Made by a program: the position numbers and the translations under genes
The notes under the pieces: generated by a model
Told to the model about the DNA's origin: nothing
The model's input: only the letters and a program-made list of their open reading frames with translations
The model's database searches: none
In this document: positions 33,897 to 41,712 of the stretch, in pieces
How the letters are laid out: the number at the start of each line of letters is the position of its first letter
How positions within the stretch are numbered: position 1 is the first letter of the stretch
Source of the DNA: Thermoplasmata archaeon
GTDB lineage: Archaea > Thermoplasmatota > Thermoplasmata > Methanomassiliicoccales > Methanomethylophilaceae
Direction of reading: 5' to 3'
Length of the DNA: 57,625 bases
NCBI GenBank assembly: GCA_015063165.1
Contig: SUSZ01000011.1
Coordinates: 1-57,625, forward strand

Positions 33897-35009
33897 TCAT
33901 TTCACTTCCACAAGCTCGTAGCTCCCGTCCCCCATTCCCATCTTCGCGGCATGCTCGAAATGATTCTGCCACCGGGTACCAGGCTGGTTGCATCCGAATA
34001 CGTCGTCCGGCTTCATTCCGCCGCTGCTTATATACACTCTGCTTCCTGGAATTATAGGCTGCTTCTGTACAAGATCGATGCATGCCTTGTCGAGAGCGAC
34101 TGGATCGAACGAAGCCAGCATCCCCACGTTGGGAACTATGGGGATGTCGTTCCACGCGGCGCAGTCGCAGAACGGAGAAACATCGCAGATGATGGAGACA
34201 TGGAAACAGGGCCTGTCCCTGGTTATGGCCGCGGCGTACTCCACCATCTTGCCGTCGACCAGCCTTCCATCCCTGTCCTTGACCGAGCAAAGGGCCTTCT
34301 TCGGACACCCGCCGATGCATCTCCTGCATCCTACGCAGATCGTCGTGTCGATGACGGCTTTCCCGTCTATGACCGTGACGGCGTCCTCCCCGCATGCTCC
34401 GACGCACCTGCCGCATCCGATGCACTTCTCCGCATCCACCTCTGGGACGCCATCTATGTGCAGCTCCTTCTTCCCGCGGCGGGAGGCACATCCCATGGCC
34501 AGGTTCTTGATCGTGCCTCCGATGCTGGCGGTGGCGTGGCCTTTGAAGTGAGTTAGCGTTATCAGAACGTCGCAATCGGCTATCGCGCGACCTATCTTGG
34601 CCGTCTTCACGAGATCTCCGTCGATGGGGATCTCCACGTCGTCCATTCCCTTGAGGCCGTCCCCTATGATGATCTGGCATCCCGTGGTGGTGGGGTCGAA
34701 TCCGTTCCTCGAGGCGCATTCCAGATGGTCCAGGGCGTTCCTCCTGCTTCCCACGTAAAGGGTGTTGCAGTCGGTCAGGTAGGGCATGCCCCCTTTCTCC
34801 TTCACGATGTCCGCCACCACTCTGGCATAGTTGGGTCTCAGAAACGCGAGATTCCCGTATTCTCCAAAGTGCATCTTGATCGCGACGAACTTCTTCTCCA
34901 TGTCTATGGAGTCGATACCGGCGGCGCGGATCAGCCTGCCGAGCTTGGAGGGAGGGCTGTCCCCCGGCTCGCAGCGCATGTCGGTAAAGTAGACTCTAGG
35001 GGGCGACAT
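33897..35009 (-). CDS. DUF362-type protein with two 4Fe-4S clusters, copy A
   Basis: A 370-residue cytosolic protein. DUF362-like alpha/beta segments (VAIKMHFGEYGNLAF, LTDCNTLYVGSRRNA, ITLTHFKGHATASIGG) surround a ferredoxin insert (about 190-245) with two C-x2-C-x2-C-x3-C motifs (CIGCGRCVGAC, CVGCRRCIGGC). It is probably an electron-transfer or redox-sensing protein; the partner is unknown. It is a clear paralogue of the gene just upstream (35048-36160), with the same length and most motifs identical. It may be in one operon with it and with the PQ-loop gene. Confidence 0.85.
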   Translation of the reverse strand: MSPPRVYFTDMRCEPGDSPPSKLGRLIRAAGIDSIDMEKKFVAIKMHFGEYGNLAFLRPNYARVVADIVKEKGGMPYLTDCNTLYVGSRRNALDHLECASRNGFDPTTTGCQIIIGDGLKGMDDVEIPIDGDLVKTAKIGRAIADCDVLITLTHFKGHATASIGGTIKNLAMGCASRRGKKELHIDGVPEVDAEKCIGCGRCVGACGEDAVTVIDGKAVIDTTICVGCRRCIGGCPKKALCSVKDRDGRLVDGKMVEYAAAITRDRPCFHVSIICDVSPFCDCAAWNDIPIVPNVGMLASFDPVALDKACIDLVQKQPIIPGSRVYISSGGMKPDDVFGCNQPGTRWQNHFEHAAKMGMGDGSYELVEVK

Positions 35010-35047
35010 GCCTGATGTTATGCTGGGGGATTATATCGTTTTTAAGA

Positions 35048-36160
35048 TTAATTCACATTGATAAGCTCGTAGCTCCCGTCCCCGAACCCCATCTCTACGG
35101 TGTGCTCGAAGTGGGCCTGCCACCTCGTTCCGGGCTGGTTGCATCCGAACACGTCCCCGGGCTTCACGCCGTGGGAGTTCTCGAACAGCCTGCTTCCAGG
35201 AATCATAGGCTGCTTCTGGACCAGGTCTATGCAGGCCCTGTCAAGAGCGTAGGGGTCGAACGACGCCAGCATCCCCACGTTAGGAACGATCGGGAGGTCG
35301 TTTCCGCCATAGCAGTCGCAGTACGGCGAGACATCGCATATTATGGAGATGTGGAAGCAGGGCCTGTCCTTGACGACGGCTGCCGCATACTCGACCATCT
35401 TGCAATTGACAATGCTCCCGTCCTCGTCGTATGCGGCGAACAGGGCATCGCTGGTGCACATGCCTATGCATCTTCCGCATCCGACGCACTTGCTCTCGTC
35501 CACGGAGGCCTTCCTGTCTACAACGGAGATGGCTTCCTGTGCACATGCCTTCACGCACTTGCCGCATCCGATGCACTTATCGTCGTCCAGATGCACCTTC
35601 CCATTGCTGTGCATTTCCATCTTCCCGCGACGGGAGGCGCATCCCATGGCGAGATTCTTGATAGCCCCTCCTACCCCGGTGACCTCGTGGCCCTTGAAAT
35701 GGCTGAGCGTGATCAGAACGTCGCAGTCAGCGATGGCGCGGCCGATCTTGGCGGTCTTGACATACTTGCCGTCGATGGGGATCTCCACGTCATCGGTTCC
35801 TCTGAGCCCGTCGCCTATGATGATCTGGCACCCGGTGGTAGTAGGATTGAAGCCGTTGAGGTTGGCGCAGTTCAGATGCTCCAAGGCGTTCTTCCTTGAC
35901 CCGGGATACATGGTGTTGCAATCGGTCAGATATGGCATCCCGCCTTTCTCCTTCACGATATCTGCGATCACCTTCGCATAGTTGGGCCTGAGGAACGCGA
36001 GGTTGCCGAGCTCTCCGAAGTGCATCTTGATCGCGACGAACTTCTTCTCCATGTCGATGGAATCTATGCCTGCTGCGCGTACGAGGCGGTCGAGCTTAAC
36101 AAGGAGGCTCTCCCCGAGCTTGCAGCGCATATCGGTGAAGTAAACCTTGGATTCGGACAT
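35048..36160 (-). CDS. DUF362-type protein with two 4Fe-4S clusters, copy B
   Basis: A 370-residue paralogue of copy A, with the same order of features: FTDMRCKLGES start, VAIKMHFGELGNLAF, LTDCNTMYPGSRKNA, the ferredoxin insert (CIGCGKCVKAC, CVGCGRCIGMC) and the C-terminal GMLASFDPYALDRAC and GDVFGCNQPGTRWQ stretches. The two copies are colinear over their whole length, so this is a tandem gene duplication. Divergence concentrates in the ferredoxin insert and the segment after it (residues ~170-260), which may mean different redox partners. It is the first gene of the leftward unit. Confidence 0.85.
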   Translation of the reverse strand: MSESKVYFTDMRCKLGESLLVKLDRLVRAAGIDSIDMEKKFVAIKMHFGELGNLAFLRPNYAKVIADIVKEKGGMPYLTDCNTMYPGSRKNALEHLNCANLNGFNPTTTGCQIIIGDGLRGTDDVEIPIDGKYVKTAKIGRAIADCDVLITLSHFKGHEVTGVGGAIKNLAMGCASRRGKMEMHSNGKVHLDDDKCIGCGKCVKACAQEAISVVDRKASVDESKCVGCGRCIGMCTSDALFAAYDEDGSIVNCKMVEYAAAVVKDRPCFHISIICDVSPYCDCYGGNDLPIVPNVGMLASFDPYALDRACIDLVQKQPMIPGSRLFENSHGVKPGDVFGCNQPGTRWQAHFEHTVEMGFGDGSYELINVN

Positions 36161-36253
36161 GGGACAAAATGGGCCTGTGCGTATTTTGTTCTTTCCGGCT
36201 GTAAAAATCCTCGACAGGAAAAATGACCCGTGAGAGATAAACCGGGCCCCCTG

Positions 36254-36271
36254 TTGTCTCTACAGAGACAA
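36254..36271. promoter_or_regulatory. Perfect inverted repeat between DUF362 and AdoMet decarboxylase genes
   Basis: TTGTCTC-TACA-GAGACAA is a perfect 7-base dyad, in the 190-base divergent gap and about 95 bases from each start. It could be a shared operator. No regulator is encoded nearby. Confidence 0.35.
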
Positions 36272-36353
36272 ACCTCCCTTTCACCGAGGCATCGTTTCAA
36301 ATACAGAAAGCGAATAATCAATTTTGAGGCAACCATAGCCTCACGTGGTTACG

Positions 36354-36779
36354 ATGTACAGCATGAGTCAATACGCAGGGAAACTCCTCTCCGACGAGGA
36401 GTCCATCTCAAAATACAACGACGAGAAGCAGTGGGGACTCCACATCGCAATCGATCTCGGAGAATGCGATCACCAGAAGATCTGCGACGGCGAGTACATC
36501 AAACAGTTCGCCATCGACCTCGCGGATCACATCAAAATGAAAAGGTACGGGGAGCCCATCGCGGTACGCTTCGGAGCGGAGCCCAAGGTCCAGGGATACT
36601 CCCTCATCCAGCTGATCGAGACGTCCTGCATTTCCGGCCACTTCGCCGAAGACACCGACAGGGCATTCGTGGACGTCTTCTCCTGCAAGGAATTCCCTCC
36701 CGAGGTGACCGCGCAGTACTGCAAGGAGTACTTCGGCGCCAAGAAGATGCAATACGCCACCCTGTTCAGAGACATCTGA
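36354..36779 (+). CDS. Divergent S-adenosylmethionine decarboxylase-like protein
   Basis: A 141-residue protein that reads as a class 1 prokaryotic AdoMet decarboxylase: LHIAIDLGECD matches the first strand, and LIETSCISGH corresponds to the self-cleaving region of SpeH (ESHLSIH). Ser91 would become the pyruvoyl group, His96 matches the processing His, and VDVFSC supplies the catalytic Cys. Two changes stand out: Thr replaces Glu before the Ser, and Cys92 replaces the His after it. It would make the aminopropyl donor for polyamines if active; activity is unproven. A CGAAAG hairpin follows the stop. Upstream ATG/GTG alternatives exist. Confidence 0.65.
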   Translation: MYSMSQYAGKLLSDEESISKYNDEKQWGLHIAIDLGECDHQKICDGEYIKQFAIDLADHIKMKRYGEPIAVRFGAEPKVQGYSLIQLIETSCISGHFAEDTDRAFVDVFSCKEFPPEVTAQYCKEYFGAKKMQYATLFRDI

Positions 36780-36790
36780 TTTTCAAACCC

Positions 36791-36804
36791 GGGGCGAAAG
36801 CCCC
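36791..36804 (+). terminator. Hairpin after the AdoMet decarboxylase-like gene
   Basis: GGGGC-GAAA-GCCCC is a tetraloop hairpin starting 11 bases after the stop. The T-content downstream is modest, so this may protect the mRNA end as much as terminate it. Confidence 0.5.
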
Positions 36805-36917
36805 TCCTCTATCCCCGTGAGCTGTCTGGCTATACGTCTGGACTGTTGTGTTCTATTTAAAGTATGTTTGTACTCACGAGATTGGATATTATCCTATTTG
36901 TATAAAGATTAGACATC

Positions 36918-36929
36918 GATATAATATAC
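36918..36929 (+). promoter_or_regulatory. TATA box of the ABC transporter operon
   Basis: CGATATAATATA lies about 35-45 bases before the ATG at 36964 in a very AT-rich stretch. A GGTGG-type ribosome site (AGGTGGAC) stands about 10 bases before the start. Confidence 0.55.
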
Positions 36930-36963
36930 CGCTGGAAAAATAGTCCTCTCAGGTGGACTCACC

Positions 36964-38181
36964 ATGGACAAAAAAATCATCGCTGTCCTGTTGGTCGCCA
37001 TCGTAGCCGTCGCAGCTGTAGCGGCATACGTGGTGCTCAACAACGACAACGGCAACAAGGATGACGGGAAGTCGGACTACATCAGCCTGGGTCTGACCAA
37101 CAACTTCTTCCCCGATCATACATGCTGCGTAATCGCGGCCAACTACGGCTATCTCCAGAACAACACCGCCGATGCCGAGAAATTCCTCGCAGGCTACCAC
37201 GACGCTGTGCAGTTCGTCCAGAGCGCGCTGAACGACACATCTTCAGAGGACTACAAATGGCTCGTCAATTTCAGCAAGACAAAGGTCCCCGGACTCACGG
37301 AGCAGGAAGTCAAGGATGCCCTTTCCAACATCGCATACCTCTACGCGGATGGAAACGATGGGAACCTGTCCGACCTTAACAAGGATATCCAGTCTCTTGT
37401 CGGCGGACTCTCCGATGTGAAAGCGCTCCAGAAGGAAGTGACCGATGCGGAGGCATTCGCCAACAACTTCGTCGATGCCACCTACATGAAAAACGCGATA
37501 ACCAACAAGGACAGCCTCAAGGACGGAACAGCCACCGTGAAGGTCGCCGTGATCAGCGGTGACATCCACCAGATTGCCGTCCATGTCGGAATCGAGAAGG
37601 GAACCTTCAACGATTACGGAGTGACTGTTCAGATATCCAACGCCACCAACGGAGGCGGAATCGCGACCTCTCTAATCAACGGAGACGCTCAGCTCGGATT
37701 CCTTGGAGCCCCTCCAGCGACCATCAACATGATCAACTTCGGATACATAGACTCCGAGGCCATCCAAGACACTTCCAAGGCATTCCAGCTCGTCGCTCGC
37801 GTCAACAGCGAAGGATCCGGAATCTACATCAACAGCAACGTTCTAGACGACCCCAACGCGTCTGTCCTCAAGAGGAACGGAACCGCGTTCTTCAGCGTCG
37901 ACGGAGACGAATACACCGTATCCTCGGCGAACGCGAAGGCTTGGGGAGGACTCGTCTACGGAACCCCCGGAACTACCTCCATCCAGCACATCCAGCTCCT
38001 GACCCTTGCAACTGAAATGGGACTGAAAATCAAGCAGTACATGGTCGGTACCAGCATCGAGTCCGACACCCTGTACTGGGTCACCAACCTGGCCAACTAC
38101 CAGACCATCACCGGAGACCCCACCATCAACGCTGGAATCATCTGGGAGCCTCAGTTCCAGAGAGTTATTCAGGAATCCTGA
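36964..38181 (+). CDS. ABC substrate-binding protein (nitrate/sulfonate/taurine type), apparently circularly permuted
   Basis: A 405-residue exported protein with an N-terminal membrane anchor (residues 4-26, no lipobox Cys). Unexpectedly, residues ~38-185 look like the C-terminal part of this binding-protein family (FFPDHTCCVI, then AEKFLAGYHDAVQFVQ and the LTEQEVKDAL helix). Residues ~190-405 look like its N-terminal part (VKVAVISGDIHQIA, GIEKGTFNDYGV, SLINGDAQLGFLGAPPA) and end in IIWEPQFQRVIQES. In ordinary members the WEP strand leads straight into the PDHTCC segment, so the domain order is swapped. Both halves appear complete. It probably delivers a small organic sulfonate, nitrate or similar solute to the next two genes. 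Confidence 0.8.
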   Translation: MDKKIIAVLLVAIVAVAAVAAYVVLNNDNGNKDDGKSDYISLGLTNNFFPDHTCCVIAANYGYLQNNTADAEKFLAGYHDAVQFVQSALNDTSSEDYKWLVNFSKTKVPGLTEQEVKDALSNIAYLYADGNDGNLSDLNKDIQSLVGGLSDVKALQKEVTDAEAFANNFVDATYMKNAITNKDSLKDGTATVKVAVISGDIHQIAVHVGIEKGTFNDYGVTVQISNATNGGGIATSLINGDAQLGFLGAPPATINMINFGYIDSEAIQDTSKAFQLVARVNSEGSGIYINSNVLDDPNASVLKRNGTAFFSVDGDEYTVSSANAKAWGGLVYGTPGTTSIQHIQLLTLATEMGLKIKQYMVGTSIESDTLYWVTNLANYQTITGDPTINAGIIWEPQFQRVIQES

Positions 38182-38187
38182 TAAAAC

Positions 38188-38205
38188 TGCCCGGTCTCCC
38201 GGGCA
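38188..38205 (+). terminator. Hairpin between binding protein and permease genes
   Basis: TGCCCGG-TCTC-CCGGGCA is a perfect 7-base stem 7 bases after the binding-protein stop, followed by TTTTTATTAT further on. Partial termination here would make more binding protein than permease, a common pattern in ABC operons. Confidence 0.55.
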
Positions 38206-38258
38206 TTCCTTATAAAACCTTTTTATTATCGTATTATGTCGGTAGAGATGTGGGCCGA

Positions 38259-39065
38259 ATGAGTTTTAAATTTGACGAGCACAACAAATACCATCGTTTA
38301 GCTAGAACAGTAGTGATAACGGTGGTCTCGCTCATCGTATTCGTATGCTTATGGTGGGCGGTTTCCAAATTAGCTAACAACGCGGCGATTCCAGAACCGA
38401 TGGAAACGTTCGAAGCGCTATACGACCTAATAGTCAACGGCGACTCCGTCACAGGCCTGTCGCTCTATACGTACGTCTCATCCAGTTTGAGCAAATACAT
38501 CAAAGGATTCCTGCTCGCCCTGGTGATCGCGCTGCCTCTCGGTCTCCTCCTGGGCAACTTCAAGTACCTGAGGGAGTTCGTCAGCCCTTGGATCGAAGTC
38601 CTCAGGCCTATCGCTCCTATCGCTTGGGCACCGATTTTCATCCTCTTGTTCGGCTATGTTCAGGGTGCGACCTTCGTGGTCTTCATAGGAATATTCTTCC
38701 CCCTGCTCACTAACATCATATTCGGTGTATCGAAAATCGACAGGGTCCTCATAGACGCCTCCAAGACCCTGGGGGCATCCAACCTGCAGATCTTCCTCAA
38801 GGTCCTGATACCTTCGACAATCCCCTACCTCATGAACGGAATAAAGGTCGGTCTCGGAATCGGATGGATGTGTATCGTCGCTGCGGAGTTGTACGCCACC
38901 CCTTTGGGAGGAATAGGTTTCTACGTCGCGAACATGATCACGTACGGAGCGTTCCCGCAGGCCTACGCCGGAATCATCATAATCGCTGTTCTTGGACTGC
39001 TGACCACAGGTCTGGCAGAATACATTTCCAAGAGAGTCTCTAAGAGAATGGGGATGGATGCCTGA
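38259..39065 (+). CDS. ABC transporter permease (SsuC/TauC type)
   Basis: A 268-residue permease with about six membrane helices. The cytoplasmic coupling loop DASKTLGASNLQIFLKVLIPSTIPYL is the EAA motif (about residues 170-195) that docks on the ATPase. The family serves nitrate, sulfonate, taurine or pyrimidine import. Homodimerisation with two copies of the ATPase is expected. ATG 38259 is preferred over GTG 38250. Its TGA overlaps the ATG of the ATPase gene. Confidence 0.9.
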   Translation: MSFKFDEHNKYHRLARTVVITVVSLIVFVCLWWAVSKLANNAAIPEPMETFEALYDLIVNGDSVTGLSLYTYVSSSLSKYIKGFLLALVIALPLGLLLGNFKYLREFVSPWIEVLRPIAPIAWAPIFILLFGYVQGATFVVFIGIFFPLLTNIIFGVSKIDRVLIDASKTLGASNLQIFLKVLIPSTIPYLMNGIKVGLGIGWMCIVAAELYATPLGGIGFYVANMITYGAFPQAYAGIIIIAVLGLLTTGLAEYISKRVSKRMGMDA

Positions 39066-39925
39066 TGTCAAAGAGCAAGATCAAAGTCGAAGGCGAAAAG
39101 CAGACCGAAGAACGCATCCGTGCGGACCGTACGGACGAGCTCTATAAAGATATCAAGGAAGGCGAGACCCTGATGACCATCGACAAACTCCGCGTCGTCT
39201 ATGTCACAGACGACAGCGAGACCGTCGCGGTCGACGATTTCACGCTCGACGTGAAAAAAGGGGAACTCGTCTCCATAGTCGGCCCATCGGGATGCGGAAA
39301 GACCACGGTCCTCCGCTGCATCGCAGGACTCCTGCAGCCCACCAGCGGAAAGGTCATGATCGGTGACAAGGAATGCAACGCACCCGGTTCGGACCGCGGA
39401 ATGGTGTTCCAGGACTTCGCGCTGTTCCCTTGGAGGACCGTCAAGCAGAACGTCAAATTCGGGATGGAAATCGCCAAGGTTCCCAAAGAGGAGTGCGAGG
39501 AGAGGGCCATGAGATACATCAAGGCCGTCGGTCTCGAGAAGTTCGCGGACTCCCGCATACACGAGCTCTCCGGAGGGATGAAGCAGCGTGTAGGCATCGC
39601 CCGCGCCATGGTGATGCATCCTGCGGTCATCCTGATGGACGAACCGTTCGGAGCTCTGGATGCTCAGACCAGGAACATCATGCAGGAGCAGCTCAACAAG
39701 ATCATCACCCATAGCGAGAGGACGATCATATTCGTCACCCACTCGGTGGACGAAGCCCTCTACCTCTCCGACAGGGTAGTGGTCCTCACCAAGAGACCTT
39801 CCACGATCTACAAAGTGATAGACGTCCCCTGGGAGAGGCCCAGGGACAGAGCCAGCCCTGAGTTCACCGCATTGAGGAAGAGGATACTGGAATACCTCGA
39901 GATGCAGAACGTGATGGAAGACTGA
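39065..39925 (+). CDS. ABC transporter ATP-binding protein (SsuB/TauB type)
   Basis: A 286-residue ATPase. Walker A is GPSGCGKTT (residues 73-81), the Q-loop reads MVFQDFALFPWRTV, the signature is LSGGMKQRV (about 167), Walker B with the catalytic Glu is ILMDEPFGALDAQT (about 189), and the switch His sits in IIFVTHSVDEA. An extra charged N-terminal arm of about 30 residues precedes the core. It energises import by the permease encoded just upstream. A terminator with a clear T-run follows, which ends the three-gene operon. Confidence 0.93.
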   Translation: MSKSKIKVEGEKQTEERIRADRTDELYKDIKEGETLMTIDKLRVVYVTDDSETVAVDDFTLDVKKGELVSIVGPSGCGKTTVLRCIAGLLQPTSGKVMIGDKECNAPGSDRGMVFQDFALFPWRTVKQNVKFGMEIAKVPKEECEERAMRYIKAVGLEKFADSRIHELSGGMKQRVGIARAMVMHPAVILMDEPFGALDAQTRNIMQEQLNKIITHSERTIIFVTHSVDEALYLSDRVVVLTKRPSTIYKVIDVPWERPRDRASPEFTALRKRILEYLEMQNVMED

Positions 39926-39933
39926 TCTTCAAA

Positions 39934-39951
39934 GCCTGGGGAAACCCAGGC
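39934..39951 (+). terminator. Terminator of the ABC transporter operon
   Basis: GCCTGGG-GAAA-CCCAGGC is a perfect 7-base stem with a GAAA tetraloop, followed at once by CCTTTTCTTTTTC. It starts 9 bases after the stop and is the clearest terminator in the window. Confidence 0.85.
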
Positions 39952-39979
39952 CCTTTTCTTTTTCTAAAAATTGATAATG

Positions 39980-39999
39980 CCGCCGGCCAAAGCCGACGG
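39980..39999 (-). terminator. Terminator of ramA
   Basis: On the minus strand CCGTCGGC-TTTG-GCCGGCGG pairs with one G-T wobble, about 10 bases after the ramA stop, and is followed by CATTATCAATTTTTAG. Confidence 0.65.
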
Positions 40000-40008
40000 T
40001 TCATGGTT

Positions 40009-41625
40009 TCAGATAGTCAGCTTGAGGTTGTCGTACTTGTAGACCTTCTTGGGACAGACGAACTGGCACCTGTAACAGGCGGTTCCCAGGCAGTCCTTGG
40101 TCTTGACGACGATCTCGTTGTCGTCCATGAGGGTGAGAGCCTTCTCAGGACACTCTTTCTGGCACTTTCCGCATCCGATGCATCCGTTCATGTATCCGCG
40201 GAGCTCGGTTCCGATGTCATGAAGGATGGTGAGCCCTCTGTCTCCAAGGTCGGGGATGTCACGGGTGACGACACGGTTGACCTTGGGCACCCCTCTTGGC
40301 TTAGGAAGCTCCTGGATTCCCGCGGCTGCGTTGTTACTGTTGTACATCTCCATGCTCATCCCTTCGTCGCAGACGGCCAGCTCCTGCATGTAGATCTGCT
40401 CAAAGATCTTATCAGAAGCGAACATGACGTGGTTGGCCCTGATTCCGTTGGCGATCTCCTGGAGCTTGTCGAGGAGCTCGGGATCCTTCAGGATGTCGGT
40501 GGACATCGCGAGCGAGGTGTTACCGTACTGGTAGATCGTGTCGCATGAAGGCGGAACGAGTCCTACCTCCCTGGCCTTGATGGCGTCGACATAGGTTCCT
40601 GAGGCTCCTGCCATGTACATGATCCTCATATCCTCGAACTTCACGCCGGCGTGCTCCAGCAGGGTGAAATGACCGGCCCTGATGGCTCCGATGGCCTTCA
40701 TAGCCTCGGAGATGTCATGGGAGTCGATGTAGATGCCATCCTGCATGTTCAGCCTGCCGTCGGAAGTCTTCAGCTTTCCCTTCCTGTAAAGATGGGAGTC
40801 CAGAGCCGCGGAGACTGCTGCGACGACACCGGTTCCGGTGATTCCTATGGCCTTTCCGCTCATGGGTCCGTTCTTCTCGATGGTCTCGAGGTTGAAATCG
40901 ATCCTGTCTCCGTCCTGCGGGGTGATGGTGTCGTCCAGGACCTTGCAGATCCACTGGAAGTCGTATTCGAGATCGGAAATAGCACCAGGTCCGGCGAGCA
41001 TTCCGCACTTGATGGACTGTCCTTCCATGGCAGGACCTGCCGCGGCGGATCCGGTGTAGATGTCGTCCCCTACCTTCAGAGCCATCTCGGCGTTGGTACC
41101 GTAATCGGTGACCATGCAGTTGTCCTTCTGCTCGAGGAAGCCGCTCTTGTACATCATGGCTAACGCGTCAGCACCGATCTCGTGCCTGATCGCAGGGGGC
41201 ACCAACAGCTCGCATGAGTCCTTCACGTCGAGGCCCACGTCCACAGCCGAGAAGACTCCTGCGTCCCTCTTCTGCTCCTTGATGCCTCTGGCCTTGTGCG
41301 CGTTCTCTCCTGCGAAGGCGAGGTCGTCCACAGGTATGCCCTGGAAAAGCGAGAGCTGGATGGGGTTACCGCAGATGCTCACCCTCTCGATGCTGTTCTT
41401 CTCCACTCCAAGGGCTGTGATGACCTTGTTCACAGTGTCCATCAGAATCTTGTGCGCCACATCTGTTCCGACATTGATGCAGAACGTCAGATGGTCCATT
41501 ATGTTCGCTCCGGGCAACGGATGGCATTCCGTCACCGCAGTGGACAGAATCTTGCCGGTGTCCAGATCGACAGCATGCCCTCTGGTACCGCTTGTCCCTA
41601 TGTCTAGGGATATTCCGTATCTCAT
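40009..41625 (-). CDS. ramA: RamA-type corrinoid protein reductive activase
   Basis: A 538-residue protein. The ASKHA-type ATPase core (IDIGTSGTRG near the start, DYGTNAEMALK, TGTGVVAAVSAAL, MAGASGTYVDA) uses ATP to drive a low-potential reduction. The C-terminus has two 4Fe-4S clusters (CIGCGKCQKEC and CLGTACYRCQFVC). RamA returns inactive Co(II) corrinoid to Co(I) on methyltransferase corrinoid proteins; MtaC, encoded at 14.3 kb, is a likely client. It lies in the same orientation 87 bases downstream of a His-rich protein and a G3E GTPase gene, so the three are probably co-regulated. Confidence 0.93.
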   Translation of the reverse strand: MRYGISLDIGTSGTRGHAVDLDTGKILSTAVTECHPLPGANIMDHLTFCINVGTDVAHKILMDTVNKVITALGVEKNSIERVSICGNPIQLSLFQGIPVDDLAFAGENAHKARGIKEQKRDAGVFSAVDVGLDVKDSCELLVPPAIRHEIGADALAMMYKSGFLEQKDNCMVTDYGTNAEMALKVGDDIYTGSAAAGPAMEGQSIKCGMLAGPGAISDLEYDFQWICKVLDDTITPQDGDRIDFNLETIEKNGPMSGKAIGITGTGVVAAVSAALDSHLYRKGKLKTSDGRLNMQDGIYIDSHDISEAMKAIGAIRAGHFTLLEHAGVKFEDMRIMYMAGASGTYVDAIKAREVGLVPPSCDTIYQYGNTSLAMSTDILKDPELLDKLQEIANGIRANHVMFASDKIFEQIYMQELAVCDEGMSMEMYNSNNAAAGIQELPKPRGVPKVNRVVTRDIPDLGDRGLTILHDIGTELRGYMNGCIGCGKCQKECPEKALTLMDDNEIVVKTKDCLGTACYRCQFVCPKKVYKYDNLKLTI

Positions 41626-41712
41626 TTGTTTCCCTCCTAAAAAAGTTTGAAAAGGCGTTTGAAAAGAGTTTGAGCTGGTCCGAAGGCCTCGCTATCCTGT
41701 GTCTTAGGATCG

